The notes under the pieces were generated by a model, which was not told the origin of the DNA, did not search any database, and saw only the letters and a program-made list of their open reading frames with translations. 64,000 nucleotides of DNA, from positions 1 through 64,000 of the forward strand of contig NZ_WHNP01000018.1 of assembly GCF_009362735.1 (NCBI RefSeq). Direction: 5' to 3'. The stretch comes from Paraburkholderia franconis (lineage in GTDB: Bacteria; Pseudomonadota; Gammaproteobacteria; Burkholderiales; Burkholderiaceae). The stretch's first letter is position 1; each line of letters starts with the position of its first letter. Positions 55,323 to 63,006 of this stretch are shown here, one piece after another. The translations under genes and the position numbers were made by a program.

Positions 55323-56591
55323 TTACTTCGCCCGCTTGAACGGTCCTTCGTCGGACGGCGCCGGCTTCGTCTGCAGATCGTCGTTCGCAACGCGCGTCTC
55401 GGGCATCGCGGCCCACACGAGCAGCACCGCAAGCGCACCCGCGCCCGCGAGTCCGAAGAAGCTGATTGCGCTGCCGAAGCGGTCGGCAATGAAACCCGCG
55501 AGTGCCGTCGAGAACGTCGCGCCGATCCCCGCCGCGAGACCGAACAGGCCGATCGTGAGGTTGTAGCGGCCCTTGCCACCCGCGACGTCGGCGGCGATCA
55601 GCGGCAGCATCACGCCGAACACGGCGGCACTCACGCCGTCGAGCATCTGCACGGGCACGAGCAGATATGGGCTGCTCACGCCCGCGAACAGCAGCGCGCG
55701 CAACGGCAAAGCGGAGAAGCCGAGCAGCAGGATAGGGCGGCGTCCCCAGCGCTCTGCCGTGCGTCCGACCCACGGCGACAGCATCGCGACGATCGCTTGC
55801 GGCACGATGATGCAGGCGGCGATCACGAGTTGAACGTTGTCGCCCATGCCCGCCGTCACTTCGCCTGCTGCCAGGTTCAGCATTGCCGCGTTCGACAGGT
55901 GGAACAGCACGACGCACGCCGCGAACACCAGCATGCGCCTGTCGCGCAGCAGTTCGAGGATCGACTCCTTCTCTTCGTGCTCGTCGGAATCGTTCTTCGC
56001 GGGCACGTGCGCCGGCGCGTGGTGCGACGGCATCGTGATCATCGACAGCGCGATCAGAGCGGGCGCCGCGAGCGTGGCCGTCAGCCAGAACACGGCGCGC
56101 GCCGAGAAGTACTCGCCGAACAGGCCCATCAAGCCCGCCGCGATGGCGCTGCCGATCGATGCCCAGCGCGCATTGCGTCCGAGCCGGTCGCCGAGATCGT
56201 GCCGTCCGACGAGCGCGAACGAGATGGCTGCCATCGCCGGCACGAGCATGCAGCTCGCGAAGCCGTGAAAAACTTCGGCGGCCATTACGGGCAGCACGGT
56301 CGGGCTCGCCGCGAGCAGCACGGCGCTCAGGATGATCGCGATGATCGCCCAGGCGGCCGCGGCCTTCTTGTTGCGCAGCGCGTCGACGGCGGCGCCGCCC
56401 GGCACCTGGCTCACCATCGCGCTGATCGTGCCGATGGAAAGGGCGAGTCCGATTTCACCCTGCGTCCACTTGTGCGACGCGAGATACGAAGCGATGAACG
56501 GCCCGAATCCCGTCTGCACGTTGGCGACGAAGAAGTTGAGCCAGTCGAGGGCGCGGAGACTGCGTGCGTTGACCATGAGACGGCTCGTCAT
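55323..56591 (-). CDS. MFS transporter
   Basis: 422 residues, twelve membrane segments. A central cytoplasmic loop is His/acid-rich (HHAPAHVPAKNDSDEHEEKES). Cytoplasmic MFS motif variants occur near GGAAVDALRNKKAAAAWA and GRTAERWGRRPILLLG. Close to YfcJ-like/arabinose-efflux-type permeases; substrate unknown. Its ATG overlaps the stop of the upstream PRC-barrel lipoprotein gene (ATGA), so the two are translationally coupled. Confidence 0.88.
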   Translation of the reverse strand: MTSRLMVNARSLRALDWLNFFVANVQTGFGPFIASYLASHKWTQGEIGLALSIGTISAMVSQVPGGAAVDALRNKKAAAAWAIIAIILSAVLLAASPTVLPVMAAEVFHGFASCMLVPAMAAISFALVGRHDLGDRLGRNARWASIGSAIAAGLMGLFGEYFSARAVFWLTATLAAPALIALSMITMPSHHAPAHVPAKNDSDEHEEKESILELLRDRRMLVFAACVVLFHLSNAAMLNLAAGEVTAGMGDNVQLVIAACIIVPQAIVAMLSPWVGRTAERWGRRPILLLGFSALPLRALLFAGVSSPYLLVPVQMLDGVSAAVFGVMLPLIAADVAGGKGRYNLTIGLFGLAAGIGATFSTALAGFIADRFGSAISFFGLAGAGALAVLLVWAAMPETRVANDDLQTKPAPSDEGPFKRAK

Positions 56592-57616
56592 CGTGAATTG
56601 CGTGCGGTTGATGCCGCCGCAGCGGACGACGAAGGGCCAGCCGCCGCGGCAGGCGCGGGGGCTGGAGGCGGTGCGGGCGAAACGGCGTGGATCGGCTTGT
56701 CCGTCTCGTAGGATGGCGACGCCTTGATCTGCGCGTCATTGAGGTCCATCAACGGGCGCAGCGTCTTGTCCTTCGTGACGAAGCGCAGCGCCGACCAGTT
56801 CGCGGCGATCATCCGGCGATCGGGGCTGATGATGCCGCTCACGTCGAGCACGACGGCCTGCGGCTGCGCATTCGCGTCGATCAGCACGTCGATCACGCGG
56901 CCGACCTTGCCGCCGTTCGGGCGCTCGACATCCGCGTCCATCAGCTCCAGTTGGCCGGGCGGCACGGCGGGCGGGGCCGTCACGGCGGCGAGCGGTGTCG
57001 CGAGCGCGGCCGACGGCTTCGGCTGGCTGGTCGCCGCCAGCTGGTTGGGCGGCACGGTGATCGTGATCGGCGCGCCTTTCGCGTTCGGCGTGAAGCGGAA
57101 CGCCGTCCACGGAAATCCGACCTTGCGGTCGCCGACGCCGAGAAAGCCCTGCAGGTTCACGATCATCAGGCGCGGCGTGCCGCTCGCGTCCGCTGTCATG
57201 TCGACGGCACGGCCGAGCACCTTGCCGTCGTTCTTCTGCACTTCGCTGTCGAGCAGGCCGTGCGTCGCGCTGCGCTCGATCACGCGCGTCGTGATGATCG
57301 GCGCGGGAGCGGGCGGCGGAGGCGGCGGCGGGGGCGCGACGACGGGCGGCGGCGGTTCCGGCTTGCGCGGACGCACGACAGGGGGACGCGGCTTCTTCGG
57401 TTCCTTCGGCTCGACGGTTTCGACGGGCTCGGGCTCAGGCTCGGATGCGGCGACGGGCGCGGGGACGTTCAGCAGCGTCACCGTCGCTTCGCTGATGGGC
57501 GCGGGCGGCTGTTCGGTGGGTCCGAACAGGCTGCACCCCGACGTTATGGCGATCAAGGCCGCAAGAACGGCCAGAAACAAAAGACGGAAGGCTGGACGTA
57601 GGAAACCGCCATTCAT
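56588..57616 (-). CDS. Lipoprotein with two PRC-barrel-like domains
   Basis: 342 residues from the ATG at 57616 (MNGGFLRPAFRLLFLAVLAA). The signal ends in ITSGCSLF, a lipobox with Cys27. A long Glu/Pro-rich stalk follows (about residues 55-105), then two PRC-barrel units (EVQKNDGKVLGRAVDMTADA near 125-190 and DVERPNGGKVGRVIDVLIDA near 230-300). PRC barrels fold around metals or RNA/protein partners; none is known here. Coupled to the MFS gene. Confidence 0.8.
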   Translation of the reverse strand: MNGGFLRPAFRLLFLAVLAALIAITSGCSLFGPTEQPPAPISEATVTLLNVPAPVAASEPEPEPVETVEPKEPKKPRPPVVRPRKPEPPPPVVAPPPPPPPPAPAPIITTRVIERSATHGLLDSEVQKNDGKVLGRAVDMTADASGTPRLMIVNLQGFLGVGDRKVGFPWTAFRFTPNAKGAPITITVPPNQLAATSQPKPSAALATPLAAVTAPPAVPPGQLELMDADVERPNGGKVGRVIDVLIDANAQPQAVVLDVSGIISPDRRMIAANWSALRFVTKDKTLRPLMDLNDAQIKASPSYETDKPIHAVSPAPPPAPAPAAAAGPSSSAAAASTARNSR

Positions 57617-58218
57617 CAAGTGGGACTCCGTGGCCAGGGCGGCAGGCCGATGCAGGTGCTGTCGCAAACAAACGATCGAGAGACTCATGCGGGCATCGAA
57701 AGCCTCGCCGGCAATGCATTAAAGGCGTGGTTTGCCGAGAGTTTAACCCGTGATGCCGCGCGGCCCTTGTTTGGTCTGCGTTTGCGGGACGCGAATTGCA
57801 TGGCGCCGCTTCGCGAACGACGCTGTAGATGCGGTGGCCGCGCGAGCGCGCGCGGGCTGCATTCAACATCGGCTTCAAAGCGCTCACAGCAGGGCTTCTG
57901 CGCCCATCGAGCCGCGCGAAGGGCGTAGGTGTTAACACGCGGGTCGCGAGCGCGCGTTGCCGTGATTCAAACGATATAAGGATCGCGACATGCCCGGCAT
58001 CTTTTTATCGCGATGGGACTTATAAGGTGATTCGCCTAACCTTCGCCTCAACACAAAAAGAACAACGGCGCGACAGGCGGCATCACGGACGACGTCCACC
58101 GCCGCGCCGAGGGCCGGAAAGCGCAACACATACCGACTACTCAACGAGACGAACCTGATGACGGCGCAGCCGATGAAGAGGCCGCCGTTTCAGCATGCTG
58201 ATAAAGGAGGCACTCATC
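57617..58218. other. Long intergenic region upstream of the NCS2 permease gene
   Basis: About 600 bp with no credible gene. The segment 57975-58024 carries an interrupted inverted repeat (TATAAG-G-ATCGCGA against TCGCGAT-GGGA-CTTATA), which could be an operator or a leader hairpin. AAAGGAGG precedes the permease start. No purine-riboswitch pattern was seen. Confidence 0.5.
57975..58024. repeat. Interrupted inverted repeat in the NCS2 permease leader
   Basis: Arms at 57975-57988 and 58008-58024 match over 13 pairs when the short unpaired bases are skipped. Contains TATAAG words that could serve as -10 boxes. Confidence 0.45.
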
Positions 58219-59616
58219 ATGATGGAACCCCAGGCCCAGAGCATCGCGGAAGCCGCCGGCAGCGAGGTGTTCGAAGGCACCCGCGGCGGGCAGACGTTCA
58301 TCGACCGCTTTTTCGACATCACCGCGCGCGGCAGCACGGGACGTCAGGAGATCATCGCAGGCATCACGACCTTTCTCGCGATGGTGTATTCCGTGTTCGT
58401 CGTGCCGGGCATGTTCGGCAAGGCGGGCTTCGACACGAGTGCCGTGTTCGTCGCCGTGTGTCTGACGACGGCGTTCGGTTCTCTGCTGATGGGCCTCTGG
58501 GCGCGCCTGCCGATCGCGATCGGCTGCGCAATATCGCTGACGGCATTCACCGCGTTCGGCCTCGTGCTCGGCAAGGGCTTGCATCCGAACGTCGCGCTCG
58601 GCGCCGTGTTCCTGATGGGCCTCGTTTTTACGGCGATTTCGGTGACGGGCGTGCGCTCATGGATTCTGCGCAATCTGCCCGCGGGCGTTGCGCATGGCAC
58701 GGGCATCGGCATCGGGCTCTTTCTGCTGCTGATCGCGGCCAACGACGTCGGTCTCGTCGTGAAGAATCCGGGGCCGGGGCTGCCTGTGTCGCTGGGCCAT
58801 ATCACGTCGTTGCCGGTGCTGATGTCGGTGGGCGGCCTCGCTGCGATCTTCGGTCTCGTGCGCCGTCGCGTGCCGGGCTCGATCCTGATCGTGATCGTCG
58901 CAATCTCGGCGCTCGCATTGCTGATCGATCCCGCCGTCGTGTTTCATGGCGTGTTCGCCTTGCCGTCGCTGAGCACGCCGGGGCATGCTTCGCTGATCGG
59001 CGCGATGGACATCAAGGGCGCGTTGTCGCTTGCCGTGCTGCCTAGCGTGCTCGCGCTCGTGATGACGGCCGTGTTCGACGCGACGGGGACGATACGCGCC
59101 GTCGCGGGGCAGGCGGGCCAGCTCGACGAGAACGGGCGCATCATCAACGGCGGCCGCGCGCTGACGGCCGACTCGCTCAGCTCGATCTTCTCCGGCTTGA
59201 TGGGCGGCGCACCGGCTGCCGCTTATATCGAATCGACGGTGGGTGTCGCGGCAGGCGCGAAGACGGGTCTGGCGGCCGCCGTGGTCGGCGTGCTGTTCCT
59301 CGTCGTGATGTTCTTGTCGCCGCTCGCCGCGCTCGTGCCTTCGTATGCGACGGCGCCCGCGCTGATGTATGTCGGCTTGCTGATGCTCTCCAGCGTGAGC
59401 AAGCTGCACATGGACGATATGGTCGATTCGATGTCCGGCCTCGTGTGCGCCGTGTTTATCGTGCTGACGGCCAATATCGTCACGGGCATCATGCTGGGCT
59501 TTTGCACGCTCGTGATCGGCCGCGTGGTCAGCGGCGAGTGGCGCAAGCTGAACGTGGGGACGGTCGCGATCGCTGTTGTGCTGGCGGTGTTCTATCTTGG
59601 CGGCTGGGCAATCTGA
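58219..59616 (+). CDS. NCS2-family purine permease (AzgA/GhxP-like)
   Basis: 465 residues from the ATG at 58219, eight bases after GGAGG (ATG 58222 equally possible). About 13 membrane segments. Family motifs are ARGSTGRQEIIAGITTFLAM, CAISLTAFTAFGLVLGKGLH, TAVFDATGTIRAVAGQAG and SGLMGGAPAAAYIESTVGVAAG. It imports adenine, guanine or hypoxanthine by proton symport; which one cannot be read from sequence. Downstream, 122 bp separate it from the ArsR gene. Confidence 0.9.
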   Translation: MMEPQAQSIAEAAGSEVFEGTRGGQTFIDRFFDITARGSTGRQEIIAGITTFLAMVYSVFVVPGMFGKAGFDTSAVFVAVCLTTAFGSLLMGLWARLPIAIGCAISLTAFTAFGLVLGKGLHPNVALGAVFLMGLVFTAISVTGVRSWILRNLPAGVAHGTGIGIGLFLLLIAANDVGLVVKNPGPGLPVSLGHITSLPVLMSVGGLAAIFGLVRRRVPGSILIVIVAISALALLIDPAVVFHGVFALPSLSTPGHASLIGAMDIKGALSLAVLPSVLALVMTAVFDATGTIRAVAGQAGQLDENGRIINGGRALTADSLSSIFSGLMGGAPAAAYIESTVGVAAGAKTGLAAAVVGVLFLVVMFLSPLAALVPSYATAPALMYVGLLMLSSVSKLHMDDMVDSMSGLVCAVFIVLTANIVTGIMLGFCTLVIGRVVSGEWRKLNVGTVAIAVVLAVFYLGGWAI

Positions 59617-59703
59617 TTCTTCCGTCTGTCTCCCGTTCGTCTGCGGCGCGCAAAGCAAATCAAACAAAGCCGTCGCAGACGAAACCCGCCCTTGACACCG
59701 GCC

Positions 59704-59731
59704 TTGACACCTCGTGTCAGCCGCCTACACT
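59704..59731 (+). promoter_or_regulatory. Promoter of the ArsR gene, predicting a leaderless mRNA
   Basis: TTGACA (59704-59709) and TACACT (59726-59731), 16 bp apart. The expected start at 59738-59739 falls on the ATG itself, and no ribosome site precedes it. A palindrome TGACAC-CTC-GTGTCA (59705-59719) covers the -35. Confidence 0.65.
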
Positions 59732-59748
59732 TAACCTCATGGTTAAGT
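59729..59748. promoter_or_regulatory. Palindromic operator overlapping the ArsR start codon
   Basis: ACTTAACC-TCAT-GGTTAAGT, a perfect 8-bp inverted repeat around TCAT; the start codon uses the centre. It overlaps the -10 and the start point, as expected for autorepression by an ArsR-type dimer. Confidence 0.75.
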
Positions 59749-60161
59749 TTCAAGACGACACGCTCGATCGCACATTCGCGGCGCTGGCCGACCCCACGCG
59801 CCGCGCGATGTTGTCGCGTCTGTCCGATAGCGTGGATCTGTCCGTCTCCGAACTCGCCGAACCGTTCGCGATGTCGCTGCCCGCCGTGATGAAGCACCTC
59901 GACGTGTTGTCGGACGCGGGCCTCGTCACGCGAACGAAAACGGGCCGCACGGTCGCGTGCCGTCTGTCGGCGGGGCCGATGGAGGAGGCGATGGAATGGC
60001 TGCGCCGCTATCAGCGGTTCTGGTCCGAAGCGCTCGATCAACTGGCCGCCTACGTGGAGGAACAGTCATGCCCGACCACCCCAGTCTTACGCTCCATCGA
60101 CACATCAGCGCGTCCCCGGCGAAAGTCTTCAGCGCGTGGACGGACCCGCAGCAAATCGTGA
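59739..60161 (+). CDS. ArsR-family winged-helix regulator (SRPBCC-associated)
   Basis: 140 residues from the ATG at 59739. Winged helix LDRTFAALADPTRRAMLSRL, LSVSELAEPFAMSLPAVMKH, GLVTRTKTGRTVACRLS. It lacks the metal-binding Cys of arsenic sensors and belongs to the PhlR/SdpR-like group paired with SRPBCC proteins. The C-terminal 30 residues are basic (TSARPRRKSSARGRTRS). It overlaps the next gene by 94 bp and probably represses its own operon. Confidence 0.88.
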   Translation: MVKFQDDTLDRTFAALADPTRRAMLSRLSDSVDLSVSELAEPFAMSLPAVMKHLDVLSDAGLVTRTKTGRTVACRLSAGPMEEAMEWLRRYQRFWSEALDQLAAYVEEQSCPTTPVLRSIDTSARPRRKSSARGRTRSKS

Positions 60162-60496
60162 AGTGGCTGCATCCCGGCGGCTGCAACGTCGTTCACGCCG
60201 AGATGGAGCTGAAGGCAGGCGGCCGTTTTCACATGATCATGCGCGCGCCCGATGGCGAAGAGCACGACGTGAGCGGCGTCTTTCGCGAAGTCGCGATGAA
60301 CGAAAAACTCGTCTATACGTGGGCGTTTCGTTCGACGCCGGAACGTGAGTCCGTCGTCACATTCACGCTGAAGGCGGATGGCTATGGCACGTGGCTCACG
60401 CTGAAGCACGAACAGTTCTTCGACGAAGCCGCGCGCGATGCGCATCGAGGCGGATGGTCGGAAGCGCTGGACGGACTCGAACACTATTTCTTGTGA
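60068..60496 (+). CDS. SRPBCC (AHSA1-like) protein
   Basis: 142 residues from the ATG at 60068, GGAGGA upstream. AHSA1/CalC-like START domain: LHRHISASPAKVFSAWTDPQ, VKWLHPGGCN, GRFHMIMRAPDGEEHDVSG and EGLEHYF-like ending (DGLEHYFL). It probably binds a hydrophobic ligand. The gene begins inside the ArsR frame, and the pair is a well-known arrangement. Ligand unknown. Confidence 0.88.
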   Translation: MPDHPSLTLHRHISASPAKVFSAWTDPQQIVKWLHPGGCNVVHAEMELKAGGRFHMIMRAPDGEEHDVSGVFREVAMNEKLVYTWAFRSTPERESVVTFTLKADGYGTWLTLKHEQFFDEAARDAHRGGWSEALDGLEHYFL

Positions 60497-60569
60497 AGGC
60501 CGCGCTCGCCTGCATGGAGTGAACGTAGAGCGAATGCAGCGCGAACGGGCCGTGCAACCGGAGGAGCAG

Positions 60570-61343
60570 ATGGAACAGCACAAGATCGTTTCACGCGAAG
60601 AATGGCTTGCTGCGCAACGCGCGCATCTCGTCGAAGAAAAGGCGTTCACGCGCGCACGCGACGCGCTTGCGAAAAAACGCCAGGCACTGCCATGGGTGAA
60701 AGTCGACAAGACCTATACGTTCGATACGCCCGATGGCAAGAAGACGCTCGCGGATCTTTTCGCGGGCCGCAGCCAGTTGATCGTCTATCACTTCATGCTC
60801 GGACCCGACTGGGAGCAGGGCTGTCCCGGCTGTTCGTTCCTGTCCGATCATATCGATGGCGCGCTCGTGCATCTCGCGCATCGCGACGTGACGTATGTGG
60901 CCATCTCGCGCGCGCCGCTCGAAAAAATCGAGGCGTTCAAAAAGCGCATGGAATGGCAGTTCCCGTGGGTATCGTCGTTCGGCAGCGATTTCAATTACGA
61001 CTTCAACGTGTCGTTCACGCCGGAGCAGGAAGCCGAAGGCAAGGTCGTCTACAACTTCGACACGCAGGATTACGCGTGCGACGAACTGCCCGGCATGAGC
61101 GTGTTCTACAAGAACGACAACGGCGAAATCTTCCGCACGTTCGCGTCGTATGCGCGCGGCGGCGAGCCGCTGATCGGCACGTATACGCTGCTCGATTATG
61201 TGCCCAAGGGCCGCGACGAAGACGAGAACAAGATGATGGGCTGGCTGCGCCATCACGATCGCTACGAAGACGGCGTGACGGGTAAATCGCTCGCGGAAGG
61301 GAAAGAGGCGGCTGCGTGCTGCCATTCGGCGGCGCACAAGTGA
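60570..61343 (+). CDS. DUF899 thioredoxin-like protein
   Basis: 257 residues from the ATG at 60570 (MEQHKIVSREEWLAAQRAHL), GGAGGAG upstream. DUF899 signature: LPWVKVDKTYTFDTPDGKKT, LIVYHFMLGPDWEQGCPGCS (redox-type CPGC) and SFSSFGSDFNYDFNVSF-like VSSFGSDFNYDFNVSF. A Cys/His tail ends AAACCHSAAHK. Function unknown; it is the third gene after ArsR and SRPBCC, likely co-transcribed. Confidence 0.88.
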   Translation: MEQHKIVSREEWLAAQRAHLVEEKAFTRARDALAKKRQALPWVKVDKTYTFDTPDGKKTLADLFAGRSQLIVYHFMLGPDWEQGCPGCSFLSDHIDGALVHLAHRDVTYVAISRAPLEKIEAFKKRMEWQFPWVSSFGSDFNYDFNVSFTPEQEAEGKVVYNFDTQDYACDELPGMSVFYKNDNGEIFRTFASYARGGEPLIGTYTLLDYVPKGRDEDENKMMGWLRHHDRYEDGVTGKSLAEGKEAAACCHSAAHK

Positions 61344-61382
61344 CACGCACGAGCAGTCAACACAGCCGGATCGGGCCCGCGT

Positions 61383-61565
61383 TTACAGCGACATTTCGAA
61401 CGCGGGCTTGAGAAAGACTTCGATGGCCATCACGACGAGGCCCATCGAGCCCGAGGCGAGCGTGAGCGTGCCGTATTCGTCGTAACGCGAGTCGTACAGG
61501 CACGCGATCACAAACAGAATCGCGAGCAGATTCGTCAGCCAGTCGAAATTGAGTGCAAGCAGCAT
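61383..61565 (-). CDS. Small membrane protein (60 aa), function unknown
   Basis: 60 residues with two hydrophobic segments (WLTNLLAILFVIACLY and GSMGLVVMAIEVFLKPAF) joined by a charged loop (DSRYDEYG). The ATG lacks a strong ribosome site. Converges with DUF899. Hydrophobic organisation and codon bias favour a gene; no family recognised. Confidence 0.5.
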   Translation of the reverse strand: MLLALNFDWLTNLLAILFVIACLYDSRYDEYGTLTLASGSMGLVVMAIEVFLKPAFEMSL

Positions 61566-61711
61566 TGAATGATCCGGGCTCGTGCCGATAGATCAAAATT
61601 GTCGTGATCCTGATCGAACGGATTCTAGCGATGCGAGCTTACGGATAAGCAACAGCCGGGCTTGCAGCGTGTGCGCTGGACAACGTTCTGCGCGCGTTTC
61701 TACGCGTCCTT

Positions 61712-62617
61712 CTACGCGTCTTTCATCATGTCGTTTTCGATCCAGTCGATCACCGACGTGCGCGCAGGTTGCCAGCCGAGCAGATCGCGCGAGCGGGTGC
61801 CGCGCACGCGGCTATTCGAGCCGAGCCCATACGACGCCATTTCATAGCCCCATTCGGCGATCGCCTGATCGAGCGGCCAGTCTTGCGCGGGACCGAGATG
61901 CAGTGCCTTCGCGATGGACGCGCTCATGTCGCGGAACGACGCTTCGCCGCTTTCGACGAAATAGAACGTGCCCGCCGGGCTCTTGTCGAGCGCGAGACGA
62001 TACAGCTCGACGACGTCGTCGATGAAAACGTTCGACCAGATGTTTCCGCCGCTGCCGACATGCCGCACGACGCCGCTCTTTTGCGCCTGACGCACGAGAC
62101 GCGGCAACTGCACGCTGGCGCTGCCTTTGACGGCACCATGTCCGTAGATCAGCGTGTTGCACAGCACCGACGATCGGATGCCGCGCTGCGCCGCATCGAG
62201 CACGAGCCGGTCGATCGCGACGCGCGGCGCCTTGTCGGCCGTCGGCTCGGGCAGCGCATCCTCCGTGTAGATCTTCGCGTCGCCGCGTTCGCCGCCCGAC
62301 GCATCGCCGACGATGCTCGATCCGCTCGTATGCAAAAGCGGCTTGCCGGAGCCCGCGAGTCCTTCGATCAGCGCAACGACGGCGCCGCGATGGTCGCTGC
62401 TCGCTGCATTGATGACGGCGTCGGCTGCTTGCGCTTGTGCGATCAGCAGGTCGCGGTCGTCGAGCGTGCCGGTTACGGGCTCGATGCCGAGACGTTTGAG
62501 TTCGGCCGCATGTTCGGGGTTGCGGATCAGGCCCGTCACGCGATGGCCCGCGCGCACGAGCCCCGCCGCAATCGATCCGCCGATAAAGCCGCTTGCACCT
62601 GTCACGAAGATGTTCAA
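61712..62617 (-). CDS. NAD-dependent epimerase/dehydratase-like SDR
   Basis: 301 residues from a TTG start six bases after AAGGAG (LNIFVTGASGFIGGSIAAGL). Extended or atypical SDR with GASGFIG, TSGSSIVGD and YGHGAVKGSASVQLPRLV in place of the classical Tyr-x-x-x-Lys motif. Members reduce or epimerise sugar nucleotides or act on flavonoid-type substrates; which is unknown. Divergent from hutH with 389 bp between. Confidence 0.85.
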   Translation of the reverse strand: MNIFVTGASGFIGGSIAAGLVRAGHRVTGLIRNPEHAAELKRLGIEPVTGTLDDRDLLIAQAQAADAVINAASSDHRGAVVALIEGLAGSGKPLLHTSGSSIVGDASGGERGDAKIYTEDALPEPTADKAPRVAIDRLVLDAAQRGIRSSVLCNTLIYGHGAVKGSASVQLPRLVRQAQKSGVVRHVGSGGNIWSNVFIDDVVELYRLALDKSPAGTFYFVESGEASFRDMSASIAKALHLGPAQDWPLDQAIAEWGYEMASYGLGSNSRVRGTRSRDLLGWQPARTSVIDWIENDMMKDA

Positions 62618-62793
62618 AACGTTCTCCTTGCGAGAAAAGACTTGGGACGGCGTCAGTATGGCGGCGCAAGTCTCTTGCAAAAAGCGTGCGTGTCTCAAAT
62701 CAATCTTGATTCGAAATCAACAATGTGGCCGCGTGGCGCTCGCGTTGGCTCGCGCGGCAGTTTTTGTCCGCTTGCCAACGCGCAGACCCGACG

Positions 62794-62803
62794 TGTATAT
62801 ACA
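62794..62803. promoter_or_regulatory. HutC-like operator, distal copy
   Basis: Palindrome TGTATATACA, followed by AG; matches the core of the GntR-family HutC site. Confidence 0.6.
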
Positions 62804-62946
62804 AGTTATCGGCGTCGGCTCCGCGAGGCGCTGAACCGGAAGTGCCAATTAGCAAAGGGCACGAAGCAGCGAAAACTGCGAAATCCATGCCAGATCGCCT
62901 TGCCTGCTCTAATGGAAACCCCTTATCCGAATCCGCGAAATTTGAG

Positions 62947-62958
62947 TTGTATATACAA
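62947..62958. promoter_or_regulatory. HutC-like operator, proximal copy
   Basis: Perfect palindrome TTGTATATACAA, 49 bp upstream of the hutH ATG, in the position expected for repression. Confidence 0.75.
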
Positions 62959-62983
62959 GCTGGCGCCGCTACACTTCTCGAAA

Positions 62984-62994
62984 TTGTATAGACA
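62984..62994. promoter_or_regulatory. Third, imperfect HutC-like half site
   Basis: TTGTATAGACA matches the palindrome with one change and lies next to the ribosome site. Confidence 0.45.
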
Positions 62995-63006
62995 GGAACT
63001 CACACC

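Larger units (their letters stand above)
62618..63006. other. Divergent regulatory region between SDR and hutH
   Basis: 389 bp with no gene. It carries three HutC-like operator motifs (62794, 62947, 62984). AAATC and TATAC-rich parts lie near 62690-62720 and 62945-62990. AGGAA precedes hutH. Confidence 0.5.

Noticed and set aside
57620..57928. 102-codon frame in the gap after the PRC-barrel lipoprotein
   Set aside because: No ribosome site, no recognisable domain, and Arg/Cys-rich composition typical of random GC-rich frames.
57617..58218. Purine riboswitch before the NCS2 permease
   Set aside because: No conserved purine-aptamer core was seen; only a simple interrupted dyad is visible.
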